From: Rostrohypoxylon terebratum
Lineage: Eukaryota > Ascomycota > Sordariomycetes > Xylariales > Hypoxylaceae
Length of the DNA: 64,000 bases
NCBI GenBank assembly: GCA_022497145.1
Contig: MU385876.1
Location: 124,001-188,000 of the forward strand
Reading direction: 5' to 3'
This document shows, piece after piece, positions 12,780 to 22,100 of this stretch. The notes under the pieces are model-generated. The model had not been told where the DNA came from and did not search any database. It saw nothing but the letters and a program-made list of their open reading frames with translations. The translations under genes were made by a program, and so were the position numbers. Within the stretch, counting starts at the first letter, position 1. Every line of letters starts with the position of its first letter.

Positions 12780-12900
12780 ATTCTATCACAGGGAGGACGT
12801 GGCTTCTTTCAACAAGACGCTGGGAAGCTGGGTCGTCCCTACAATCTTATAACCAGCTTCTACTGGCCTAACATCAAGACTGCTATACTTGCGGTAGGGG
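12780..12900 (+). mobile_element. Possible gypsy integrase zinc-binding remnant
   Basis: One + frame reads GGRGFFQQDAGKLG then YNLITSFYWPNIKTA. This resembles the 'GH.G..KT...L...FYWP.M' core of the H2C2 zinc-binding region before gypsy integrases. The stretch is short, the zinc ligands are not recoverable, and stop codons follow. Its position after RNase H and RT relics makes the reading plausible but not certain. Confidence 0.35.
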
Positions 12901-13150
12901 TGGCCTGAAGATCCCGTTTATGGTCTATTATCGTCAGATGTTTGTCTTCAGTGCATGGGACTTGGTATGAAAAGATGACGTTGGGTGCCTATGTATTTGT
13001 AGTCTAGACAATTGCTCAGGGTCAAGCTTGATCAAGACACCTTATTATATTCAACAGTACTTATCTAAGTAAGCATTCGGGTATCCTAATAACTAAAAAT
13101 TCTACACTCTAAGCAAGACAATTCAGTCTCCACGCTCTATTGTCTATGAT

Positions 13151-15572
13151 TCAAGACTTCTCATCAATTGTCTTTGGCTGAGGGGCCGTCTCCTCATCGC
13201 TTTCACGTTCCGAATCCTTCTTCATATCGCCGAAGTCGGTGTTCAAGATGAACTCCTCCTTATCAATATGCCTAAACGTAAACCAGAAGACGACGGTGAG
13301 CGCGGCGCCCACGATAGTAGGACCGGCAAAAGCCCAGATGAGATAGGGGTCGCTGATGGCCGGGGCAGTGGCAAGACCAATGGCGGCGGAAATAGCCGTC
13401 ATGGCGAGGTTGAGCGACGCAACAAGACCCTTCATATTCTTGGGAGCTCGGGAGTACGCAATGCCGTACGCGGTCACGTTCACGAAGATCTCCGAAATGG
13501 CGCTGATGATGACGGGGATAGCGTACCAGGCGTACGAAACCGTGGAGACGGAGACTTCGCCCTCGGGCACGATCTCGGCGCATGTGGTGGCGTTCCAGCC
13601 GCACGGCGAGGTCTTGTAGACATAGTACTGCAGGATTGAGTATCCGATGGAACCAGCGGTACCAAGCGCGAAGCCGAATGTCATTCGCGAAATGGGACCC
13701 CACTTGATACCTCGTCTTCGAAGGAATGGGTAGACGATATGATTCATGAAGGGGACCACTGAACAGTTTGTTAGCACGATAGGTGACCTCGTTGTTGTAT
13801 GTAGAGAGATTAACACTTACTTATCACGATCGCAACAGGGTTCAGGTTATCCAAAAGATCGTTAGGAAGTCCATTCGTATCCATCCCAGCGGTAAGGGCA
13901 TTCGCCGCAGCGCCGAGACCTCCATCGTTGATTTGCCAGATGGGAGAGAAAAGAAAGATTCCGCAAGCCTGGAAGGTTCTCCTTACGTCATTGACGAAGT
14001 CATCATCGTACTCGTATACCTTCGTGCTGCCAGCTGCCTTACGCACGCTCGGCTTGCCGGCTTCCCAGAAACCTGTTCTTCCGATGCGCTTCAGTCCGCC
14101 GTTGGCGAAGATGTCGCCTAGGACTTTGAACACGTTGCCCAAGTCCGAGCCTCCTGGGGGTTGCTTAACAAGACGGGGGTTGAGGTACCATAGTAGCGGC
14201 GGAAGCATGAGGTAGCAAATCGTAGGAATCAAGTAAGCGGCCCAATAGCCCACGATCTTAGCTAGGTATGTTGTCGGGATACCGAAGCAGGCGCCAATGT
14301 TAATTAGCAAATCTAGCGTATTGCGTTAGTACTAGGGGTCGCCTTCATGAATTTCAACATTAGGTATGTTATCATTTACATACTGTAACAACGTTAGCTA
14401 TTGTACATGACATGCTGCTGATTTATCAAGATATTAAACATACCAAAACCATAACATGACGGAATTGACCGACTCTTCGGGATCCACAATGACTTTCTCG
14501 CCATTCTTGTCGGTGATAACATGGGCAATCTTGTGAGGGCTCTGGTCAATGACAGTGGGCGAGATATTCGGCTTGAATTGGGCGGCGCCAATAGACAACA
14601 TATCTATTACATGTTAGCGGGCTATACTAATACCTAAACCTTCTTCGGAGTTTAGAAACAACATACTGTAGCGCCATTAGTTTTTCATTCAGGTAAAAGT
14701 CTCAGTACAAGAAGCTACATACCATAGAGATAGAGCGAACGGGCCAATAGCGTTGCCAGAGAGAAGGACTGGTGGCAGCGCGGAGATGATCATGATAATG
14801 TGAGCCAGACCACAAATTGCCACACCCCAGCAAATCATCTTAAAGCGCCCGTATTTCGTGTCTGCAAGCCACCCGAAGTAGATTGGTAGTGCATACGAAA
14901 GAAACTTGAAAGCTTCCGTCATAGCGGTGGCTACTACAGAGCCTTTTCCGAGGGCGCCTGCAGTCAGCTCGCTTCCGGGCGCCGTGGCGCCAGTTCCGTT
15001 ACCATCCGCCGGAAGAGGGGCTCGGATGAAGTTCTTGTAGACCTGGTTGCCTTTGAAGGATTATTAGTGAGCAGGCCCGCTGATAAGTAAACACGGAAAA
15101 CAAATAACTTACATCCGTAGTAAGAGGCACGCTCTGCGAACTCAACGGCGCAAAGATAGTAACATGATGCCGGCATCTTTCCGGCGACACGCCTCAGAGT
15201 CGACTTCTCTTCCTCGGTCGGAAGGACAAGGCCGTGGTATGTCTCATGGCCATCTTCGGTGACTCCATGATCAGAGGAAGTTGGCTCTACTTTCTCATTG
15301 GGCGCTTTCTCGTCTGTAGAGGCCCGTACCGCGCTAACGGGAGCAACGACCGTGGGGATAGTGGTGCCGGTATCTAAAGATTGGCGTATTAGCTTCAAGG
15401 CTTCGAGGTCTCAGGGGGAGACATTAATGGTTCGTCTTATCACGTGGCTGAGAAACAACAGGTGATAAGTTCGGTTTATAGCAAGCCAAGGAATAAGAAG
15501 TAAATTTCCCTTTTATAGGCATAGAGAGGGAGCACTGTTGATTGACAAGGAAATGATAAGGGACTCACCCAT
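13151..15572 (-). CDS. ptr2: POT-family peptide transporter with two stwintrons
   Basis: Exons on the minus strand, in order: 15569-15572, 15113-15373, 14724-15050, 14445-14603, 13821-14312, 13151-13758; 1851 nt, 616 aa. POT carriers import di/tripeptides with protons at the plasma membrane. Visible motifs are the ExxER signature (E79, E82, R83 in VEFAERASYYG), FKPN at 207-210, and the second PTR2 signature FYLLINIG (250-257). A helix-rich C-terminus and an acidic tail follow. The start is a 4-nt exon (ATGG, then GTGAGT) joined over 195 nt to ATACCGG, giving MDTGTTIP; this is the least certain part. Introns 15051-15112 and 13759-13820 are ordinary. The two central interruptions cannot be solved by a single GT-AG intron but resolve exactly as [D1,2] stwintrons (listed separately). 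Confidence 0.88.
14313..14444 (-). other. [D1,2] stwintron 2 (between exons 4 and 5 of ptr2)
   Basis: The internal intron is 14443 down to 14383 (61 nt: GTATGT, branch AGCTAAC, TTACAG). G14444 joins TATGTA to make the external donor GTATGT. The external intron is 71 nt (G14444 plus 14382-14313), with branch TACTAAC and acceptor CGCTAG. The exons again join as T|AT (Y251), restoring the diagnostic POT signature FYLLINIG. The two stwintrons share architecture and phase but not sequence. Confidence 0.9.
14604..14723 (-). other. [D1,2] stwintron 1 (between exons 3 and 4 of ptr2)
   Basis: The internal intron is 14722 down to 14666 (57 nt: GTATGT, branch AACTAAT, CTACAG). The base before it (14723, G) joins TATGTT after it, recreating a GTATGT donor. 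The external intron is then 63 nt (G14723 plus 14665-14604), with branch GCTAAC and acceptor TAATAG. After both excisions the exons join as T|AT, a Tyr codon (Y198), giving FALSLYMLSIGAAQFKPN as expected for the family. Using the internal donor with the distal acceptor gives an immediate stop (TG|A). Confidence 0.88.
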
Positions 15573-17321
15573 CGTATAGACCTGCTTTGCAGAAAAACAA
15601 AAACTTCAAGGCCAAAGAAGCTATACAGCCTTGGATTTGCGCCTGAGATAACAGAAATGGACGAGGAGGAGAGGCAGAGGGATCGGCGGACGGCTGCAGA
15701 TGCGACCTTGCGTATCAAGAAATATATAATACTCTCGAACAGCCGGTCGAGCCAAGAAAGAACGATAACCACTCATCCCAGCCCGTCAAGGCTTGTCAAG
15801 ATCATTATACCTAGCTTATCAGCAACACGCATACATACCCAGGTAGCTCATGTCTTCGCCTAGCTATCAGACGAGGTTATCCGCAACAGAGTGTGACCAG
15901 TGGGGGATCACGACCCGACTCCCTGGCTCCTTATCCTCTCTCAACCCTCAGCCCGATCACACGATGCGCGGGCTTGCCAACGCCTACGGCAACGTGCCAA
16001 GAGCCTTGGTATTGGGTGAACTCAAATTCAGACGCTTGCCCCGGCTGATCCCAGGAAAACTCCATATCGACGTTTCGGGGCAGATCCCGCGAGCGCAGGA
16101 TCTATAAAAGATAAAAGACTCGAATAATACTACCTAGTATCTATCATATGAACAGGGCTATAAGATACCCAATTGCAGTGCAAATACTTAGGTAATCCGA
16201 CTCGTTTTTCGGGTTCGCGATCGTCGTCAGCAATCTAGATGAGTTGGAGTCTCACAATCCCCCAGCCAGGAATTCGCCATCATCTATGTAGCATCTAGCA
16301 CTATCGCAGATATCCCCGGAGGGTAGCCTTATGCCGTTTTAGGTAGGTCGTCGACGATAACGCGGGAACCCATGTTTTTGGCCCACGAATGAGATTGATC
16401 GTTTTGCTAATGCGACGGACGTAGGATTGAAACAAGAAAATTCGAGGTATGATAACATTATTGCTACCAATCGCGTGTGCGCTTAGGACCTATGTAGGTC
16501 CTCGCAATTCTAGATGTGCGTCTTCCCCAGCTTCCACCACGCAGGGGCCTTTTCCTTAGGGCGCAACACTCGGCCGAAAATGGAACCAACCCTTGAGTTC
16601 TCTTATTGTGCCTCCTTTTGATATCAAGCCGAGCTAGTTCGTGATATTGAATATAGGTCAGAACTGTACATTTACCTACTATAAATGCTCTAGCTACGTT
16701 TCTCTCGTGGTCAGCATAGGGACTTGGCTCACGTCGAGTGCCTTCTAGGTAAGTCTTGGCAGCACTTGCAAAAGAACGACTTCGTTTAGAGGGGTCTAGG
16801 TCTAACTATGCCTAGAAAGCTTGTGAAGCTTATCGTGAACATGACTGGCCTGCGCCGCTACTTACCCAGGTACTCGTGATCTAACAATCTTTTGACTCGT
16901 AAAATGCCCGTCGAACTAACAGACATGAGAAAGTTATCTCCAAAGGAAACTAGTCTAGTGGTGGCCTGGCTAAGATATAGGCCTTTTAGTGCTAACGTGC
17001 CCAGACTCTTGGACGGCCTTAGGTAGGAACGAATAGGAAGGCATATAGAATCCTCCTAGAATATTCCAAGAACGTATGTTGGCACTGTCATTCCCTACCA
17101 TTAATAGCTTGATCGTTACGTGAGTTGGTAACTAAGTGTATATTATTGATTATTCTTGTAACTAGACGATATTGAAACCAACAGCAACAGAGCTCATGTA
17201 AGAGCAGTCGAGCAGGATTCCACGTTCCTTGCCTTTTGCGCTTTTTGCCTCATGGACTTCACGTGCGCTTGACTGAATGACCGCCTCAAGGTCCCAGATA
17301 GTGCCAGTAACGCATTAGTCT
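15573..17321. other. Intergenic region, 1.75 kb
   Basis: This holds the ptr2 promoter (left part) and the region beyond the J-protein gene stop (right part). I see no supported gene between them. Confidence 0.45.
15761..15821. promoter_or_regulatory. GATA-type sites upstream of ptr2
   Basis: CGATAA (15763-15768) and CTTATC (15815-15820, GATAAG on the gene strand) lie 190-250 bp upstream of the proposed ATG. HGATAR is the core bound by AreA/NIT2 nitrogen regulators, and peptide-transporter genes are often under nitrogen control. Such hexamers are common by chance, so this is suggestive only. Confidence 0.25.
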
Positions 17322-18083
17322 TCAATCGAGAATTGAACACAATACGAATAAGCGCGCTTTACGCTGAGCTAGATCACTTTTCCCAAACAATTTGTCTAAA
17401 CCATCGCCATATTCAATCCGCAGCAGCGCATGGACAACGCAGTATAGTTCAATAAAAGCTTCACCTAGAATGGAAATAGTAGCATGAAACGGTATTCGAA
17501 ATCGGTCGAGAAATTGCGGGCTTCGAATGATAGCATTGATAGACGGCCCTCTAAATGGATACCTAAGGATCGCTTTTGCGTTTTCCCATCCCATCTCTTC
17601 ATCCAGCATGATGAGGATGACTTGCCGGAGTTGCACGAATGAATAATACACCGGAGTTTCGGGATGCAATAGGACACTGCTGAGTTTGTCCCAGAGTTGT
17701 TGTAGTACTTGTCTATAATGACCCAACTCATCCTTGATCCCACCCTGTTGAGCCCCTTGGCCCTGGAAGGGATTTGTCTCGGCTGATTTATTTGCTGTCT
17801 CTGGATGAGGCTGTGGTATCTCTGGCTCTTGGTATTTTTGCTGAGGGAACTGTCTATCATATTCTCGTCGACTATGCGGGTTCATTAGCGTGTCGTATGC
17901 GTTTTTCAATCGAACAAAACTCGCGTCGTCAGCTTCAGAATAATGTAACTTCCTGTCCGGATGATACCTCTTGCATAGTCGTAGATATGAGGACCTTATC
18001 TCCGTCTCGCTAGCACCGCGATTGACTTCAAGCACGGAATAGAAGTCCTGCTGGCCGTTTCTATCATAAGTCGTGTTGGCCAT
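17322..18083 (-). CDS. J-domain (DnaJ/Hsp40-type) protein
   Basis: A single uninterrupted frame of 253 aa starts at ATG 18083-18081. Residues ~12-76 are a complete J domain: FYSVLEVNRGASETEIRSSY, the HPD triad at 41-43, then FVRLKNAYDTLMNPHSRREY. J domains stimulate the ATPase of Hsp70 partners. A Gln/Pro-rich linker (about 77-120) leads to a C-terminal half that looks helical and has no glycine-rich region or zinc-finger repeats, so it is a class C (type III) J protein. I do not recognise the C-terminal half, and no transmembrane segment is evident. Confidence 0.85.
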   Translation of the reverse strand: MANTTYDRNGQQDFYSVLEVNRGASETEIRSSYLRLCKRYHPDRKLHYSEADDASFVRLKNAYDTLMNPHSRREYDRQFPQQKYQEPEIPQPHPETANKSAETNPFQGQGAQQGGIKDELGHYRQVLQQLWDKLSSVLLHPETPVYYSFVQLRQVILIMLDEEMGWENAKAILRYPFRGPSINAIIRSPQFLDRFRIPFHATISILGEAFIELYCVVHALLRIEYGDGLDKLFGKSDLAQRKARLFVLCSILD

Positions 18084-19042
18084 CTTTTCGATATGGTTAT
18101 CGTCGGTCGTTTGGAATGAATCTGTGGTCTGTGAGCTGAGACAATGCTACCTGTGTCTGAGTTTTATAATAAAAACTAAGTCCTCTCTTAGATTCTATAT
18201 CATTCGACCTTATCACGGGAACCATTTGAATCAGTTAACACTGAATTATCTCGGATAATATGGTAAGTTCTGAAGTAAACAAGAATCAGTAGGAGGTAGG
18301 CAGCTAGCATACACTACCTGGTACACCAGAAATTTCGAGAGATCTGAGAAATAGAGACTTGACATGAGTATTACCAAGTGCCTTTCAAGTCAATATTGTC
18401 GCGAGGCTAAGTTACTTGATGTTACTAGCACTGGCTTTACTGACTTATGACGCCTCTCAGCGCTGAAGCCACTGCGCTTTAATTAGGAAAACCGGCAGCA
18501 ACTCCTAGAATTCCCTACTTCATATAAGATATAATATAAAATAAGCTAAAGCTTCCGTCTTATCTTACAATTTTGAAGCATTACCTACTAGGTAAGTAAG
18601 TATATAATCCGTTATCCTTCGTACACAAGTCATTATTGGTGACCATTCACACTTTATATCCTAGATCTCCATGTTAGCAGCTTAATATCTACCTACAATG
18701 TACATACACTGCCCCAAAAATTACGACTTATGAGCATGTAGTTATACACATAACTATATGGATGCAACTACGATTGGTTCCGGACATCGGTACTCAAGCA
18801 TTAAACCTTGAAATTGTGAAGGGAAAAGTTACTGTTGGCAACATTGGCTACTGTGGACTTACCTAACCCATGTGCTGTGACTCGCGGGGATATTGAGGGC
18901 TATGACATGGCTTGGAGTCTTGGACAGCCACTGAGTGATTAATAGTTGTTACCCTTTGATCTGTAAAAGACGAAGAATAATATTTTCGAAAAAAAAAAAT
19001 ATGATTCGAAGTATCTCTTTGGGAGAGATGCATCGGGAATTG
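18084..19042. other. Intergenic region between J-protein and tRNA-Lys
   Basis: No gene seen. A run of 11 A at about 18989-18999 is a T-run on the minus strand, ~43 nt beyond the tRNA-Lys 3' end, and is the first plausible RNA polymerase III terminator for it. Confidence 0.45.
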
Positions 19043-19171
19043 AGCCCGATGCGGGGGTCGAACCCGCAACCTTGAGATTAAGAGTCTCACGCTGTTAAGG
19101 ATGTTAGTATATGAAGGATTGACATTAGGTGATTGATAGCCACTAACCTCTACCGATTGAGCTAACCGGGC
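19043..19171 (-). tRNA. tRNA-Lys(CTT) interrupted in the D-stem
   Basis: Minus strand, 5' exon 19171-19148 and 3' exon 19091-19043. Joined, they form a 73-nt cloverleaf: acceptor GCCCGGT/ATCGGGC, D-stem GCTC/GAGC, anticodon stem TGAGA/TCTCA with loop CTCTTAA (anticodon CTT), T-arm GCGGG-TTCGACC-CCCGC, and discriminator T as in yeast tRNA-Lys(CTT). The A-box (TAGCTCAATCGG) lies wholly in the 5' exon and the B-box (GGTTCGACC) wholly in the 3' exon, so internal promoters are intact though 56 bp further apart. No intron occurs at the usual 37/38 position. It could be a disrupted pseudogene, but the perfect exons argue against decay. Confidence 0.85.
19092..19147 (-). other. 56-nt spliceosomal-type intron inside tRNA-Lys
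   Basis: The insert starts GTTAGT, has TACTAAC (19109-19103) with the branch A 12 nt from the 3' end, and ends AACAG. These are the same signals, at the same spacing, as the protein-gene introns of this window. It splits the D-stem between positions 24 and 25. Because flanking bases repeat, the boundary could shift by up to two bases, but only one register is GT-AG. It does not lie where tRNA splicing endonuclease cuts eukaryotic pre-tRNAs. Confidence 0.75.
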
Positions 19172-22100
19172 TGTTCTGAACTAATCAGATGGTCGTTTAC
19201 ACCATGTACAGCGATCTATATACTGAGGATATCTTGCCACTGCAATTGTTGCGATAATAAATACTATCGAGTGGGGGATTGAGGCTTTTTATTGATATTT
19301 ACTAGTGAAAAGATCGCGGCGCATCAAGTTTATCGAGGTATTTTACGCGGGCGAAGCTATGGTAGACGTCAATTGAACGCCAGACGCCAGAGTGTGACTT
19401 GATGCTAGGCGAAACTTCACCAGAGAAAATCATGAAATCAGGGCTCGACATAGAAAAATATGGAAAATGAACCAACATCTTGAGTTTCTTGCTCGACGTG
19501 GGCAATACCTCAGATGTTCATGATTTTGATTTTGGGCCTCATCGACGCTTAGGTCTTGAAGTGACCGGCCACCACACCTCTTCACACATGGATTGTTATG
19601 GAACGTGCAACATCTAGGATTCTAGGTAGCACTATTTAGTAAAATCAGTCAACGTCGCAAGTTACTTTATAGACATGCGATTATATCAGCGTCCCCATGT
19701 CCGTGATTTGCGCGCATTCTGTCGTCAGCGTGGGTGGCCCAGACTCGAATTCTTACCATCAACGTCTGACAGTTTTGGTTCTGACAGCGCTAGTGTCCCT
19801 ACTTATACGCCGTTCTCGTTAGCCTCGTGGAGCAGTCTAAAATAAAAGCACAGGTGAAATATGTCTCGCGATATGTGACCGGTTCTTCTAGGAAAAACCC
19901 TGACGCGGCAGGTTGTCATTCTCTGAACATCGTCGAAGTCGAGCACGTGGTCGACGAGATTGTGCCTTGGCTGATAGCTTGCGCACCTAGGTGTGCTTTG
20001 ACTTCATAAAGTATTGTATTGTACAATAGTCCAATGTGACTATGCTGTTATTCTGCGATAGCGTCTAATAACCTAGCAGTATTTGATTAGTTAGGGAGGC
20101 TTGACTAGCGTAATTGATATATTGAAAAAAAAAAGTCGTGGTTATTATTACTATTGAGCTACCGATAGCCTTTTGAAAAGCACAACTCATTGACGTAGCC
20201 GCAAGGGTTCCGTCCTCTCGGGTTTGAAGTCGAATAGGCTGTGCTATTGCCGCGATTCATGTAACGTCGTGGCGAGTATCTGATCAGCAATGTGAGACTG
20301 AGAGTACCGCAATGCCGGGATGCGTATGCGTGGACACTGTGGGATGTGGGATGTGGGGAGGTCCTAGGAGGAGGCTAGAAGCCTAGAACTGATTTTCATG
20401 TTCCTGACGATCATTCATCCATCACTGATCTGATTGCATCTACTGATTGTCAAATGTTGCATGTAACATATAACATATAACATGTGCGTAACCTGAGCGA
20501 ACGGATGATTCTCATGAGCCTTTCAAAAGACTGTGAGATCGTACACGTAGACTGCCCATGTTGTGAGTGGTGGAAGAAGAAGATATCTCGACAAGAAACG
20601 TTCGAGCTTACACAAATCTAGAAACCTTTACGAGGTTAACCTCATACCTGCAGCTGTCATTTTCAGCCGCACGTCTTGCCGTGACCTATGCCGACTGGCC
20701 GATACGTTGGAAGCTCGGAAAAGCGGATGGGGTTAATATACTGTATGCAGGCCTTCGATGTCGATATAATCTTAACATACGAGTCTGGAAGGAGGTGCAG
20801 TGACACGCTGGCCTCGTAAAAGAGGGGATGATCTTGCGAATACTAATGGGATATCATGGGTCGATGGTAAGACCCCTACGTAGGGTGTATGCTGTAAGGA
20901 TATTTTACTTTTATTTTTAGGCGACGTGGAAACGAGGAGATCCACATACTTGATCGGTATGCTATGCTGATCAGGACGCGCACAGAAGGCGCCCTAGGTC
21001 CGAGAGCTCAAATCCGAGGAGGCGCCGGCGATTGTGTGATACGCCATGCTACACGTCACTTCTTTGTTAACTTCCAAACAGTTTTTTACCGGTCCCGTCC
21101 TCCCGTCAGTCGCCTTACCATTTGGCATTTGTATAGGACCTGGGGTTGTATAGAAGGCGGTGAAGGTGGAACTAGCGAACGTGCTTATGCATCCCCAAGG
21201 AGATCCGTCGGGTTGGCGCACGGAATAGTCGAACGCCCAAGAAGATTGAAAGACAGAGCGGTACGAAGTAGAGTCGTAGAATTCAATGTTACGTACGTAC
21301 TAGGTACTTAAGTCTTAGGTAGTAGTAGTAGTAGTAGCAGTAGATGGACATACAGGACATACACTACAGACAGACACTAGGTGGGCAGGCAATTCGGTCT
21401 GATCTTAATAGGATTGACAATCGATGGATATAGGATGGATAACAGTAGGCTATGGTGGTAGAATAAGGTAATGATCTGGAAGTTGTTGTAATTCGTATTA
21501 TTGGGATTGCTGCTAAATAGCCAATAAGAGAACTAATAGGGGTAATGGCTGAGCGATTGACGCCTATCGGAGGTACCAGATCTTTCTGTGCGGAAACGTG
21601 GAAACTGAGAGTACCTCCAAGGTTTTATGCAGTAAAGGACCAACATAAGATGAACATCCCCGATAATGTATCCATATGGATGTATTGTACATTGTAAACT
21701 CCAGGGCAGCAGGGCTGCAATCCAGGAATATGCACCAACGTACCTAACTTTAGGTATGTATAGCGAAACTATGATACGAACTAAAGTCAAGGTTAGAACT
21801 TTATGTTTATGCAGATCCAGCTGTAGCTTCTCGTTTGCATTACGCAGTACTGGATTGTACCAAGTAAAGAATGGTAAGAACACCTGGGCATTGAATGGTA
21901 AGAAGGTAGGGCAGGTGTAGGGGTAATTTAGTGGGGCTTCAACTCATCATCCCCCCGCCTTCGTTGAATCCATTCCATTCATTCCATCCATCCCATCCAT
22001 TCCATCCATGAAACTCACCAAAGATCAAGTTTATTACATTTGCAGGCTACAGGTTTATAACACCCAATCCATTCATCAAATCAAGACAAACTCACCGCTG

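Larger units (their letters stand above)
11940..13150. other. Relic-rich intergenic DNA
   Basis: Outside the LTR candidate and integrase remnant I see no gene. The stretch ends at the stop codon of the peptide transporter on the other strand, so its 3' untranslated region should lie in roughly the last 200 bases. Confidence 0.4.

Noticed and set aside
13268..13703. Frames on both strands inside ptr2 exon 6
   Set aside because: Shadow frames of the transporter coding sequence without domain content.
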